64,000 nt of DNA from Marinicella algicola. GTDB lineage: Bacteria > Pseudomonadota > Gammaproteobacteria > Xanthomonadales > Marinicellaceae. Positions 49,702-59,751 of this stretch are shown one piece after another (the first letter of the stretch is position 1; each line of letters starts with the position of its first letter). Position numbers and translations under genes: made by a program. The notes beneath the pieces are model-generated. The model saw only the letters and a program-made list of their open reading frames with translations, was not told where the DNA came from and ran no database searches. The DNA lies in the NCBI RefSeq assembly GCF_028401385.1, contig NZ_JAQOMR010000001.1, positions 4,008,501-4,072,500 of the forward strand. The letters are read 5' to 3'.

Positions 49702-51269
49702 ATGACGAACCGTTCCGTTTCGCCTGCCCGCTTTTCTCTGCCGTTTGTCTTACTCCTCGGCTTTTCCGGCGCGGCTTTTGCCCAGGATTTCGAACCCGAG
49801 CTTGGCCCGGCAGAACCGTTTTCCTTCGAAACGCTGGCCGAGGAGGCGAAGGCGCTTTCAGAGCGGCCATTCGAGGCCTATCCGGTGGAACAGCCCGAAC
49901 TGTTCGATGCCATCGATTATGACGCCCACTGGAAGATCGTGTTCCGCAAGGACCACACCGTCGATGTCGGTGAGGCTCCGGTGCAGTTTTTCATCAGGGA
50001 CGCTATTTCAAGGAACCTGTAACGATCAGCGTGGTCGAGGACGGCGAGGCGCGGGAAGTGCTTTACAGCGCCGATTACTTCACCATGCCGGAAGACAGCC
50101 CGGCAAAGGCAGTCGAGGATTTCGCCGGCTGGGCCGGTTTTCGTGTGATGCGGCCGGACATGAAGACAGACTGGATTTCGTTTCTCGGCGCGAGCTATTT
50201 CCGCACCGATGGGCCGGATAAGCAATATGGTCTTTCCGCCCGCGCCCTTGCCGTCGATACCGGACTTGCGCGTCCGGAGGAGTTTCCGCGCTTTACCGCG
50301 TTTTATCTTGAAGAAGACGAAAAGCCCGGCGACAACATCGTCATCTATGCGCTACTCGATAGCAAGAGCGTCGCCGGTGCCTATCGCATCGAAGCGCAAA
50401 ACGAGGATGGCGAGGGGCAGGTCCTCAACATCAGGAGCAGGCTCTATTTTCGGGAGGCGGTGGAACGGCTCGGTGTCGCGCCGCTGACCTCGATGTACTG
50501 GTATTCTGAAACCCACCGCAACATGGCGTTCGACTGGCGACCGGAGGTGCATGACAGCGACGGGCTGGAAATCGTCACCGGTTCGGGCGAGCAGATCTGG
50601 CGGCCGCTCAACAATCCGCCGCGCGTCGTGACCTCGAGCTTCTACGATGAAAACCCGCAAGGATTCGGTCTGATTCAGCGCGACCGCGATTTCGACCATT
50701 ATCAGGATGACGGAGTCTTTTATAATCGCCGTGCTTCCGCATGGGTCGAACCTAAGGGCGATTGGGGCAAGGGTGCGGTTCAGCTTGTCGAGCTGCCCTC
50801 CGATGACGAAATCTACGACAATATCGTCGCCTACTGGCTGCCGGAGGATCTGCCGGAAGCCGGAGAACAGCGCGATTTCTCCTATACGCTGAGCTGGGCC
50901 GAGACCGCACCGCCGAACGACAGGCTCGCAGAAACGACCGCAAGCCGCATCGGTCGCGGTGGCGTGCCGGGCCAGCCGCGCCCGGGTGATCAGGTCAAGG
51001 TTGTGGTCGATTTCTCCGGTCCCGCGGTTGAGATGCTGACGTCCGATGACGGCATCGAGCCAGAGATATCCGTCGGGAGTGGCGCTGAAGTCATTAATGC
51101 CTATGCGATGCCGATTGTTGGCACCGATGACTGGCGGCTGACCTATGACCTGAAATTCGACGGCACGGTCGATACGGTTGATGTGCGGGCCTATCTTGCC
51201 GACGATGGCGAACCGCTCACCGAGACCTGGCTCGGTCAGTTCCATCCGGATCAGTTTGCCCCGCATTGA
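49702..51269 (+). CDS. opgG: Periplasmic glucan biosynthesis protein OpgG/MdoG (one-base undercall)
   Basis: About 522 residues with a signal peptide (cleavage near AFAQD). Features of the OpgG/OpgD family: WKIVFRKDHTVDVG, FLGASYFRTDGPDKQYGLSARALAVDTG, FPRFTAFYLEE, WYSETHRNMAFDWRPEVHDSDGL and the C-terminal immunoglobulin-like domain. Family members act on beta-1,2-linked osmoregulated periplasmic glucans. The break at T5 49987-49991 is cured by one T (VQFFHQGRYFKEPVTI). No opgH glucosyltransferase lies beside it. Start ATG 49702 gives the signal peptide MTNRSVSPARFSLPF. Confidence 0.9.
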
Positions 51270-51373
51270 GCATCACCACACTGCGGCAGGGTGAAAACAG
51301 GGCACGAGAGCGGTTCAATTTAGCCCTGAACCGCTCTACAAGAGACAGGTAATCCGACGGAAAAGGGACCCGC

Positions 51374-52138
51374 ATGATACCTGTCAATGATCTGGAAGGA
51401 CTGAAGGTCCTTGTTACCGGCGCAAGCTCCGGCATCGGCGCTGCCGCCGCACGGGCCTTTTCCCGCTCGGGCGCGGAAGTGACCATCCACTACAATGCAC
51501 GGCGCGCCGAGGCCGAAAGCCTGGCGGCGGCACTGCGCGAGGAGGGCGGCACAGTGCATGTCGTCTCCGGTGATGTGACCCGGGCGGACGCGGCAGAAGA
51601 CATTGTTGCGCGCGCTGTGGCGATGATGGGCGGGCTTGATTGCCTGGTGAACAATGCGGGTGCGATCGGGCGTACACCATCATCCGATTTCGACGAGGCT
51701 GTCTATGAACAGGTCTTCGATCTCAACACCCGCTCGGTGCTCAGGCTGGTCCGCTATGCGGGCCCGGCACTGAAGGCGAGCGCGCGCGCCTCGATCATAA
51801 ATCTGGGCTCGATTGCCGGCCGCAACGGCGGTGCGCCGGGGTCCGGTATCTATGCCGCGGCCAAGGCGGCGGTGCATTCGCTGACGCGGGCGCTGGCACG
51901 GGAAATGGCGCCAGATGGCATTCGCGTCAACGCCATCTCACCCGGTGTGATTGCAACGCCGTTTCATGACGAAACCCCGGCTTCCGCCCTCAATGCGGCG
52001 TTGAATACGATACCGCTTGGCCGGCTCGGGACGGCAGACGACTGTGCCTGGAGCTTCGTCTTCCTCGCCTCGCCGACCATGTCCGGCTATATCACCGGCC
52101 AGATTCTCGACATCAATGGCGGCCAGTTAATGCCGTGA
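51374..52138 (+). CDS. Short-chain dehydrogenase/reductase (classical SDR)
   Basis: 254 residues. NAD(P)-binding TGASSGIG (about 16-23), NNAG near 95, and the catalytic Ser (INLGSIAGRNG) and Tyr-x3-Lys (YAAAKAAV). C-terminal DINGGQLMP is typical of FabG-like SDRs. The coenzyme-choosing loop has HYNARRAEA, with arginines that favour NADPH. The 104 bases upstream hold no other gene. Substrate unknown. Confidence 0.9.
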   Translation: MIPVNDLEGLKVLVTGASSGIGAAAARAFSRSGAEVTIHYNARRAEAESLAAALREEGGTVHVVSGDVTRADAAEDIVARAVAMMGGLDCLVNNAGAIGRTPSSDFDEAVYEQVFDLNTRSVLRLVRYAGPALKASARASIINLGSIAGRNGGAPGSGIYAAAKAAVHSLTRALAREMAPDGIRVNAISPGVIATPFHDETPASALNAALNTIPLGRLGTADDCAWSFVFLASPTMSGYITGQILDINGGQLMP

Positions 52139-52903
52139 GGGCGCCGCCTCTGCTTCTGCCGAAACAAGCCGGTTGCGCTCCATCAGCAGGCCCCAGTTCT
52201 GGGTCGAGGCAAGATGCAGCGCGACCGCGTCGGCCCAGCCCTTCTCCGTCCATTGTTTCAGCGTGCGGGCCGGCAGCTTGCGGTAGCGTTCCGGGTCGAT
52301 CACGCTGAAACCGTCGAGCCGGTAGCGGGTTTTGTCCGGGAACTCCATGTCAACGTGGCGGGCAACCAGAATATCGGCCTCGGCGACGGCCTTCAGGAAC
52401 GCGGTATCCTGGGCGCGGTGCTGGTGATAGGCCTCGCAAAGCTGCAGCATTGGCTCCACGACCTTGCTGGCCGTACCGTCCTCGTTGAAGATCGGCGCGG
52501 CGTCGGGCGCTTCGGAAAGCGGCTTCACACGACCGCTTTCGCTGTCATAGGCCAGATAACGGGTATCTTCATTGGGTGCCTGCACCAGGATGAAAGGGTA
52601 ACGGCGGATATAGGCCGGGACATAGGCATAGGCCGCCCAGGTTCCGTCTTGCTCCAGCATCAGATTGCGCCCCTGCTTCAGGCCGACGATTGCAACCGGT
52701 GCCGGTGAACCCGAAGCATCGATGAAGACGATCGGATAGTGCCGCACTGCCGGCATGAATTCGGTCACCGAAAGCGGGATTGCAGTGGCCTCCGAAGAAA
52801 AGGAGAAGTCATTCTTAGCCACAAGGCCGAGCCCCTTGTGTTCTTCAAAGCGCAAGATTTGCGGCTTGTGGTAGAACAGCGGCATGGGGTTCTGTGCGGT
52901 CAT
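52127..52903 (-). CDS. SapC family protein
   Basis: 258 residues from ATG 52903 after AAGGACGGAAG. SapC-family features: NPMPLFYHKPQILRFEEHKGLGL, the conserved PAVRHYPIVF stretch, YVPAYIRRYPF, and LAYDSESGRV. The family is linked to S-layer or surface loci in some bacteria, but its function is not known. There is no signal peptide. The last 12 bases overlap the convergent SDR stop. Confidence 0.85.
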   Translation of the reverse strand: MTAQNPMPLFYHKPQILRFEEHKGLGLVAKNDFSFSSEATAIPLSVTEFMPAVRHYPIVFIDASGSPAPVAIVGLKQGRNLMLEQDGTWAAYAYVPAYIRRYPFILVQAPNEDTRYLAYDSESGRVKPLSEAPDAAPIFNEDGTASKVVEPMLQLCEAYHQHRAQDTAFLKAVAEADILVARHVDMEFPDKTRYRLDGFSVIDPERYRKLPARTLKQWTEKGWADAVALHLASTQNWGLLMERNRLVSAEAEAAPSRH

Positions 52904-53345
52904 TCTTCCGTCCTTGTATATTCTGCCTGGTTGTGCACTCGCCCTTAAGTTGCTGTGCACAACTGTTTTGACGGTGATGCTTTTCGATAACACTGACTTT
53001 AAGGCATCACAACGGGAAAAACTCTGCTGGCCTGTGTTGCTCCCCCTTCCGGGTTTCGGCTTTTGGTTGTAGTTTGAAGCCTCGTTGTTGATGAGTTGCA
53101 GACCGTCGTCCAGCTTTTCTGAAAACAGCGATACTGTTCTTGGTTTTCGGTTCTGGTCGCTGCAATTGATGGTGATCATGGCCCGTCTCCGGTCATTTTA
53201 GGCATTCGCAATGCACCGAAGCGATCTCTGATCGTGGTTTGTCTGTGCTGTGGTCCGCCTTGCGGAAAAGGCCATTGACACCGCGCGCTTTGCTTGGAAA
53301 TTTACAAGTCGTTAATTTAAGTGGCAGGGATCTGGGGCAGGGCAA
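52904..53345. other. 442-base intergenic region; no gene seen
   Basis: Between the divergent SapC and TbpB-like genes. It is lower in GC than its surroundings around 52940-53000 and 53280-53330. It should hold promoters for both. GCAGGG 10 bases before 53346 is a weak ribosome site. No repeat or RNA structure was recognised. Confidence 0.5.
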
Positions 53346-54155
53346 ATGAATAACAAGACGATAATTCTCACGGGCGTGGCAGTGCTTCTCGGCCTTTCCG
53401 GATGTAGTGGTGGTGGAGGCGGTGGGCCGCTGGCGCCGAACGCGCTCGGTTACTATGGTGACGTCGACACCCGAAATGCGGTGGTAACGGGTTCTGGCTC
53501 GGCCGCGGCCAATATCCAGATGAATGGCGACGGCACTGTGGGTGTCGAGATTACCGACGGCCCTGACGCCGGCGAAACCGCGTTGTTCTATCCCGACGGC
53601 GCGGGGTATTCCGCAAATCTTGGCGATGGGGCCGAAGCCTATATGCGGCTCGGCTATTTCGCCGTTGATGGCATAAAGGATGGCCCCGTGGTCGCGTTGA
53701 TTGATGCGGATACTTGGGATGGCAATGAAGTGGCGATGGCGTTCCGCTCGACTGACGGCATGACTGCGCTGGCTGATATGCCTTTGTCCGGTTCTGCACG
53801 CTATTCTGGCCAGAATCTGGGAGCGGCGGCACTGCCGGGCGAGTATCTCGACTATGTCAACGGAGCGTTCAACGCCAATGTCAACTTCGGCAGCGGTCAA
53901 CTGGCCGGCGCAATGGGCACGCAGGTGGGCGATCTCACCTTTGACGCGACGATTTCGGGTTCGGAGTTTACCTCCAACGCCAATTCTATTGCCGTCGGCA
54001 ATGACTATCTCAATGTCGATCAGGCCAATTCAAGCGTGAACGGGGCCTTCTACGGAGACCGTGCCGCCGGCATCGCCGGTACCTACAAGGTGAATGGCGC
54101 GCGTGCTAACAGGGGCGCCGGCATGATCGGCACCTTTGTCGGCGAGCGAAATTGA
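53346..54155 (+). CDS. TbpB-like surface lipoprotein (probable Slam substrate)
   Basis: 269 residues. Signal peptide and lipobox LGLSGC, followed by a glycine run (SGGGGGGP) as a flexible anchor. The rest is beta-rich and ends with NGAFYGDRAAGIAGTYKVNGA...GTFVGER, the GxFYG..A...G closing strands of the TbpB/factor-H-binding-like lipoprotein barrel. In Neisseria such lipoproteins are put on the cell surface by Slam, and a Slam gene follows here after 68 bp. The ligand (metal carrier, haem or other) cannot be told. Composition is unusually rich in Gly, Asn and Asp. Confidence 0.82.
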   Translation: MNNKTIILTGVAVLLGLSGCSGGGGGGPLAPNALGYYGDVDTRNAVVTGSGSAAANIQMNGDGTVGVEITDGPDAGETALFYPDGAGYSANLGDGAEAYMRLGYFAVDGIKDGPVVALIDADTWDGNEVAMAFRSTDGMTALADMPLSGSARYSGQNLGAAALPGEYLDYVNGAFNANVNFGSGQLAGAMGTQVGDLTFDATISGSEFTSNANSIAVGNDYLNVDQANSSVNGAFYGDRAAGIAGTYKVNGARANRGAGMIGTFVGERN

Positions 54156-54223
54156 TCACGCCGTTTGTCCAGCCCGGCCAGGACGGGGCGGCGTCTCGCC
54201 ATCGACCCTTTCAGTGTTGCGTA

Positions 54224-55564
54224 ATGCGTATCGGATTTTTCATGAGGCTCTGCCTGTCATTCCTGAACATTGGGCCTGCGCGGTGCCTCGCTGCCTTTGT
54301 GTTCGCCTGTCTTCTGACGGTGTCTGCGACCGGCAGCGCTGCTGCTGCCGTCAATCCGTTTCCCGAAATCAAGGTGCTGATCGAATCCGGGCAGTATGAA
54401 CAGGCGATGGCGCTGTCGGCAACGCTTTCCGATGACCCGGAACTTTCCGCGCTTTCGCAGCAGTTCACCTATGCGCTGATCCTGAAACATGAGGGTAAGT
54501 TCAGGGAGGCCGCGATTTTGATGCGCGGCGTTCTGGTGAAAAAGCCGAATTTCACGCGGGTGCGGCAGGAGCTTGCCCATACGCTGGCTCTGATGGGGGA
54601 AAAGAAGGCGGCGATCTACCACTTCTCGCTCCTGGCCGACAATGCGCCCAGTGAAACTCTGCGGTCCTTCTATGAGGACTATATCGACCGGGTGAACATT
54701 GACCGGCCATGGACGCTTGGCGGTTATTTCGCAATCGCGCCAAGCACCAACATCTCCAACTCCACCGATGAGGCCCTCGTGCATGTCGGCGGCATTCCGC
54801 TGGCCCCCGGCACCAGAGCGGAAAGCGGCGTGGGCTTGAATTACGGCGTGAACGGTACCTATTCCTTTGAACTCGTTGATGATCTGTCGCTGACATTCGG
54901 CGGCTCGGTTACCGGGCTTGCCTACAAGGAGACGGTTTACAACCAGACTCAGATCGGTGGATTTTCACAGCTTGCCTGGCGCAATGATCCATGGATTTTC
55001 AGCGGCGGCATGGCGGCGGAATATGTGCTGATGGGCAATGAGCCCTACAGGGTTGGCTACGGCCCGGTGTTTTCAGTGCGCCGCTCCTTCGGTGCTCTCG
55101 GCGTCACCTCCGCAAATTTTTCGTTCCAGTGGCTCGACTATCACGACATGGATGCCTTCGACGGTTATGATACCGGCATGAGCATCAACCATCGCTATGC
55201 GCTGACCTCTTCGAGCAGTATCCGTTTCGGCGGCGGGTTCAATTATGTGTCCGCAGAGAAGGATTTCAATTCGTATTCCGGTTACAATATCAACGCCAAT
55301 TATGCCCGTGAATGGTCCGGCGGGATCCTGACCGATATCGAGGTCGGTGGTACGTTTCGCGATTATGAGGGCAACTTTCCGCTGATGACCAAACAGCGTC
55401 TCGATCGCAGGCTCGATGTCGCTCTTGGCGCGACTTTTCGCTCGTTGGCGATGAAGGGTTTTGCACCTCGTCTCGAATATGCCTACGCGAAGAATTTTTC
55501 CAATGTCGAACTCTATGCCTATGACAAGAGCACGGTCTCGCTATTCGTCACAAAACAGTTCTGA
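54224..55564 (+). CDS. Surface lipoprotein assembly modifier (Slam, DUF560; type XI secretion outer-membrane translocator)
   Basis: 446 residues. After a signal peptide (cleavage near GSAAAAV) comes a TPR-like periplasmic part of about 130 residues (LIESGQYEQAMALSATLSDD, LKHEGKFREAAILMRGVLVKKPNFTRVRQELAHTLALMGEKKAA). A beta-barrel of about 290 residues starts at WTLGGYFAIAPSTNISNSTD and closes with SVSLFVTKQF (terminal Phe). The NxSN motif (TNISNST) near the barrel start is a Slam/DUF560 hallmark. Slam moves TbpB-like lipoproteins across the outer membrane; here the adjacent gene encodes such a protein. ATG 54224 is used; 54242 is possible. Confidence 0.88.
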   Translation: MRIGFFMRLCLSFLNIGPARCLAAFVFACLLTVSATGSAAAAVNPFPEIKVLIESGQYEQAMALSATLSDDPELSALSQQFTYALILKHEGKFREAAILMRGVLVKKPNFTRVRQELAHTLALMGEKKAAIYHFSLLADNAPSETLRSFYEDYIDRVNIDRPWTLGGYFAIAPSTNISNSTDEALVHVGGIPLAPGTRAESGVGLNYGVNGTYSFELVDDLSLTFGGSVTGLAYKETVYNQTQIGGFSQLAWRNDPWIFSGGMAAEYVLMGNEPYRVGYGPVFSVRRSFGALGVTSANFSFQWLDYHDMDAFDGYDTGMSINHRYALTSSSSIRFGGGFNYVSAEKDFNSYSGYNINANYAREWSGGILTDIEVGGTFRDYEGNFPLMTKQRLDRRLDVALGATFRSLAMKGFAPRLEYAYAKNFSNVELYAYDKSTVSLFVTKQF

Positions 55565-55566
55565 CC

Positions 55567-55803
55567 TCAACAGCTAAAGCTTGCCGCGACGGTTGTTTCA
55601 TCAGCGTCAAAGGCTTCGATGACGTGTCGTAGGGGCGTTGCGTCGACATCGCTTTGGTCCCTGTCGATTAGGACTGCAAAGCGTGTGTAGACGGCCGCGT
55701 ATTCGTCCCGGTGCCGGTCGCAAAGAACCGCGTTGTCAAGCGTGAGGCGTTCTCCACTGCGCTCGAGCACGAGCCTGTCCCGGCCGATTTTCGAGGCGGG
55801 CAT
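55567..55803 (-). CDS. Hypothetical small protein
   Basis: 78 residues, charged and amphipathic (LTLDNAVLCDRHRDEYAAVYTRFAVLIDRDQSD), with CGGAGAC 8 bases before ATG 55803. It ends 2 bases after the convergent Slam stop. There is no recognised domain. Codon choice is compatible with a real gene, but it could be chance. Confidence 0.4.
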   Translation of the reverse strand: MPASKIGRDRLVLERSGERLTLDNAVLCDRHRDEYAAVYTRFAVLIDRDQSDVDATPLRHVIEAFDADETTVAASFSC

Positions 55804-55894
55804 GCTGTCTCCGCGGATTTCCGCGGATCAGACAGACCCGTGTGCCCCGCATCGATATCGCTGCGTGGGGCCGTGAAAAGGGGGTTCTCGGAGT

Positions 55895-56838
55895 TCAGCG
55901 TCCGATTGTCTCCTCGGGAAACTGATCCGGCCTCAATTCGATCTGCCGGTCGATCAGCGCGAGGACCCGTTTGACCGGCGGCGGCTGGACGGATGTGACG
56001 CGCTGGATGATCGAATAGGGGCTGACATCGATGCTTTCACGCACCGGAAGCTGGCAAACGGCGGCCCCGAGCGCGCCATCGACATGCAGAAAATCGGCCA
56101 CGGCGCGTGCGACCGGTGTCACCGAATCCGTCTCCGAGAGAATGGCGAGTGAGAGCAGCGGTGAGGTCGTGACGAAGACATGGCGGGGCAACGTAAAGCC
56201 GTTCGCCAGAAGATGAGCCTCGATCGAACGGCGCATCGGCGCGCCCACCGGCTGCAAAACCCAGTCATAGTCGAGGCAGTCGCCGATTGAGATCGAGCCC
56301 CGATCGCAAAGCGGATGCCCCTGTCTGGCGATCATGTTGATCGGTTCGACGCCGAGCGGTCGCATGGTCACCGTTTTCGCATCCACTTCTTCGGGAAGGC
56401 GACCGATATAGAAGTCGAGATCGTGGGAGAACAGCGCCGCGGCCAGCTTGTCGCTGGTATCGACCAGAACCGAAAGCTCGATTTCGGGAAAGTTTTCCTG
56501 AGATTGCGAATAACCGGCAGTACCAGTTGCATCGCGGGACCGGTGACAGCGCCGATCCGCACCTGACCGCGTGCGCCGTCGACGATCTGCGAGATCTCCT
56601 GATGCGCGTGATCGAGCTGGTTGAGGATGATCAGCGCCTGACGCGCCATCGCCTGTCCGGCTTCGCTCAAGACAACGCCGCGCCCATGACGTTCGTAGAG
56701 TTTGGCGCCGACTGTGTGTTCGAGTTCTGACAGCAGTCTGGATGCAGCCGACTGGGTCATGCCCAGCTGGGCAGCGGCAGAAGAAATCTGGCCCTTGCGG
56801 TCGAGAAGCGCGATCAGACGCATCTGCGAAAACCGCAA
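55895..56838 (-). CDS. LysR-family regulator, GbpR-like (one-base undercall)
   Basis: About 315 residues. Helix-turn-helix QISSAAAQLGMTQSAASRLLSELEHTVGAKLYERHGRG fits LysR. The effector domain starts GQVRIGAVTGPAMQLVLP. The break at plus-strand A3 56489-56491 is cured by one T (RKTFPEIELSVLVD). The start is uncertain: TTG 56838 or the ATG five codons later, with possible N-terminal extension. Its place upstream and divergent from a sugar ABC/ara operon matches GbpR, which controls the chvE sugar-binding gene in Agrobacterium. It probably controls the operon at 57192. Confidence 0.83.
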
Positions 56839-56937
56839 TCCTCGGCGGACGAGACTCGTCCTGGCTTCCGTGGCGTTGGTTGTGCATCATAACATCCATA
56901 CCAATTCTGCTATATCAGAAACACGATTATTCATTTG

Positions 56938-56951
56938 TCCCTATAGAGGGA
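56938..56951. promoter_or_regulatory. Inverted repeat TCCCT-ATAG-AGGGA in the LysR/ytfQ region
   Basis: A 5-bp perfect inverted repeat around ATAG, between the divergent LysR gene and ytfQ (57192). It is a candidate regulator site; short and not proven. The rest of 56839-57191 holds promoters and a leader, and no gene was seen. Confidence 0.35.
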
Positions 56952-57191
56952 AATTGCAACAATTCACTCGTTGCAAGGCGCTTTTAGCGCAGATACGTCA
57001 GGAAATTCACCTCTGCCATCTGCGTAAGCCAGCACGGTATTTGTCGGGAGGAAAACGTCAGACATCGTGTCACAGTTGCATTGCGACGCTTCGGCCGCAA
57101 GGGCCGAAAGGCAGGGTCTCCCCATCCGGAGGGGCCGGTGCCTGAACGGCAAACGGGATTGCCGTTTGTTCCAAACGGGAGGACATAACTG

Positions 57192-58142
57192 ATGAAATCT
57201 ATACTTCTTGCGGGTGTTGCCGCGTTCACTTTCGCCGCTGCTGCCGCTTCCGCGCAGACTGTCGGCTTTTCGCAGATCGGCTCGGAATCGGGCTGGCGCG
57301 CTGCCGAAACCACGCTGACCAAACAGCAGGCAGAAGAGCGCGGTATCGACCTGAAATTCTCCGATGCCCAGCAGAAACAGGAAAACCAGATCGCCGCTAT
57401 CCGTGCCTTTGTTGCGCAGGGCGTTGACGCAATCCTGCTTGCACCTGTCGTTGCCACCGGCTGGGACAGTGCACTGGAAGAAGCCAAGGATGCCGAAATT
57501 CCGGTCGTTCTGCTCGACCGTTCGGTTGACAGTTCGGATGACCTTTATCTGACAGCCGTTGGTTCCAACCTCGTGCATGAAGGCGAAGTGGCCGGCGAGT
57601 GGCTGGTAGAGACCGTGGGTGGCGAACCTTGCCGCGTTGTCGAATTGCAGGGCACGACCGGCTCTTCGCCGGCGATCGATCGCGCCACGGGCTTCCGCAA
57701 TTCTCTGGACGGCCACGGCAACCTCGAAATCGTGCGCAGCCAGACCGGTGACTTCACCCGCTCGCAGGGTAAGGAAGTCATGGAAAGCTTCCTGCAGGCC
57801 GAAAACGGCGGTGCCGATATCTGCGCACTTTACGCCCATAATGACGACATGGCCGTCGGCGCCATCCAGGCGATCAAGGAAGCCGGCCTTAAGCCCGGTG
57901 ACGACATCCTGATCGTCGCGATCGACGCGGTTCCGGACTACTTCCAGGCCATGGCCGCCGGCGAGGCGAATGCCACCGTGGAACTGACGCCGAACATGGC
58001 CGGTCCCGCCTTTGATGCATTGGAAGCCTACTGGGCCGATGGCACCATCCCGCCGAAATTCATCCAGACGGAGTCCGCGCTCTATACCCAGGCAGACGAT
58101 CCTCAAGGCGAATTCGAACGTCGCAAGGGCCTCGGCTACTGA
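57192..58142 (+). CDS. ytfQ: Sugar ABC transporter substrate-binding protein, YtfQ family
   Basis: 316 residues with a signal peptide (cleavage near ASAQT, residue 22). GFSQIGSESGWRAAETTL at the mature start and DAILLAPVVATGWDSALEEAKDAEIPVVLLDR are typical of YtfQ. Late parts include ALYAHNDDMAVGAIQAIKEAGLKPGDDI and EFERRKGLGY. YtfQ binds sugars in furanose form (galactofuranose in E. coli). With araB and araA in the same operon, L-arabinofuranose is the likely ligand here. Confidence 0.92.
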   Translation: MKSILLAGVAAFTFAAAAASAQTVGFSQIGSESGWRAAETTLTKQQAEERGIDLKFSDAQQKQENQIAAIRAFVAQGVDAILLAPVVATGWDSALEEAKDAEIPVVLLDRSVDSSDDLYLTAVGSNLVHEGEVAGEWLVETVGGEPCRVVELQGTTGSSPAIDRATGFRNSLDGHGNLEIVRSQTGDFTRSQGKEVMESFLQAENGGADICALYAHNDDMAVGAIQAIKEAGLKPGDDILIVAIDAVPDYFQAMAAGEANATVELTPNMAGPAFDALEAYWADGTIPPKFIQTESALYTQADDPQGEFERRKGLGY

Positions 58143-58235
58143 GTCTACTTCCTCCCGGGTGCGGCCGAGACCCTTGGGTTTCGGCCGCCTCGGTTCTTGC
58201 ACAGGCGCCGCGCGTTTGATCCAGGGTGCTGGGAA

Positions 58236-59751
58236 ATGCTACTGACAATCAAGAATCTCACCAAGACCTTTGTCGGCATGAAAGCCCTCGACGATGTCGA
58301 GTTTGAGCTTGAAGCCGGCGAGGTGCATGCCCTTCTGGGCGAAAACGGCGCCGGCAAGTCAACGCTGATCAAGTGTTTGACCGGGGCCTATACCCGCGAC
58401 TCGGGAACGATCAACCTCAACGGCCAGACAATTTCTCCGCGCTCGACGCTCGAAGCGCAGGATCTTGGCATCGGCACGGTCTATCAGGAGGTCAATCTCC
58501 TGCCGAACCTGACCGTTGCCCAGAACCTCGTATTCGGGCGTGAAAAACGCTACTTCGGTATTATAGACGGACGCGCTATGCGCCGCGATGCCGAGGCGAT
58601 GCTCGACGGCTATGGCCTTGACATAGATGTCAATCGCGATCTTGGCAGTTATTCGGTTGCCGTCCAGCAGATCGTTGCCATTGCCCGCGCTGTTGCCCTT
58701 TCCGGCAAGGTGCTCATTCTCGACGAGCCGACCGCGAGCCTGGATACGCGCGAGGTCGAGATGCTGTTCGACGTGGTGCGTCAATTGCGCGACAAGGGCC
58801 TCGGCATCATTTTCGTCTCGCACTTCCTCGATCAGGTTTTCGAACTGACCGACCGGGTGACGGTGCTCCGAAACGGCTGCAAGATCGCCACCGAAAAACC
58901 GCCGAACTTGACCGTGTGCGATTGATCTTCACATGCTCGGCCGCGAGCTGGACGAGGCCGAGGAAACCGGGGTCCGGCGTGATACCGAAGGCCGGGTGGG
59001 CGAAAAGCCGCTGCTGAGCTTCAAGGGCATTGGGCGAAAGAATTTCGTCGAGCCCTTCGATCTCGAAGTGCACAAGGGCGAGGTCGTTGGCCTTGCCGGG
59101 CTTCTGGGCTCGGGCCGCACGGAAACGGCCGAACTCATCTTCGGCGTGCGCACTGCACAGTCCGGGACGGTCTCGGACGACAATGGTAAGATCTCAATCG
59201 GCAGTCCGCGCGATGCGATTGCCGCAGGCTTCGGTTTTGCCCCTGAAGACCGCAAGACCGACGGCATCATCGCCGATCTTTCGGTGCGCGAAAACATTGC
59301 GCTGGCGCTTCAGGCGAGTCGTGGCTGGGCCCGGCCGATCAGCCGGGGCGAGCAGGAGCGGCTGGCCTCCGAATATATCGAAAAGCTCGATATCCGCACC
59401 TCGAGTGCCGAAAAACCTGTCGGAGAGCTTTCCGGCGGCAATCAGCAGAAGGTGGTTCTGGCCCGCTGGCTGGCGATGAACCCGCGCTTCCTCATCCTTG
59501 ATGAGCCGACGCGCGGCATTGATGTCGGCGCGCATGCCGAAATCCTGCATCTCATTCATCAGATCACGGCCGAAGGCATGTCGATCCTGATCATTTCCTC
59601 CGAACTCGACGAACTGATCGCGGTCACCGACCGGGTCATCGTCGTGCGCGACCGCCGCCATGTGGCCGAGCTGACCGGGGCGGAGATCGCCACGGAAAAC
59701 ATCGTCAAGGCGATCGCATCCTCGGCGGCCAAGAAAAGGGAGGCAGTCTGA
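58236..59751 (+). CDS. ytfR: Sugar ABC transporter ATP-binding protein, YtfR/XylG type, two ABC domains (two one-base undercalls)
   Basis: About 506 residues with two nucleotide-binding halves. The first has Walker A GENGAGKST and Walker B VLILDEPTASLD; its signature region is SYSVAVQQIVAIARAV. The second has LGSGRTETAELIFG in place of a full Walker A, and LSGGNQQKVVLARWL. The halves join if A5 58894-58898 gains an A and GTGCG (58915-58919) gains a G (EKTAELDRVAIDLHMLGREL). The stop overlaps the next start (TGATG). Confidence 0.9.
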
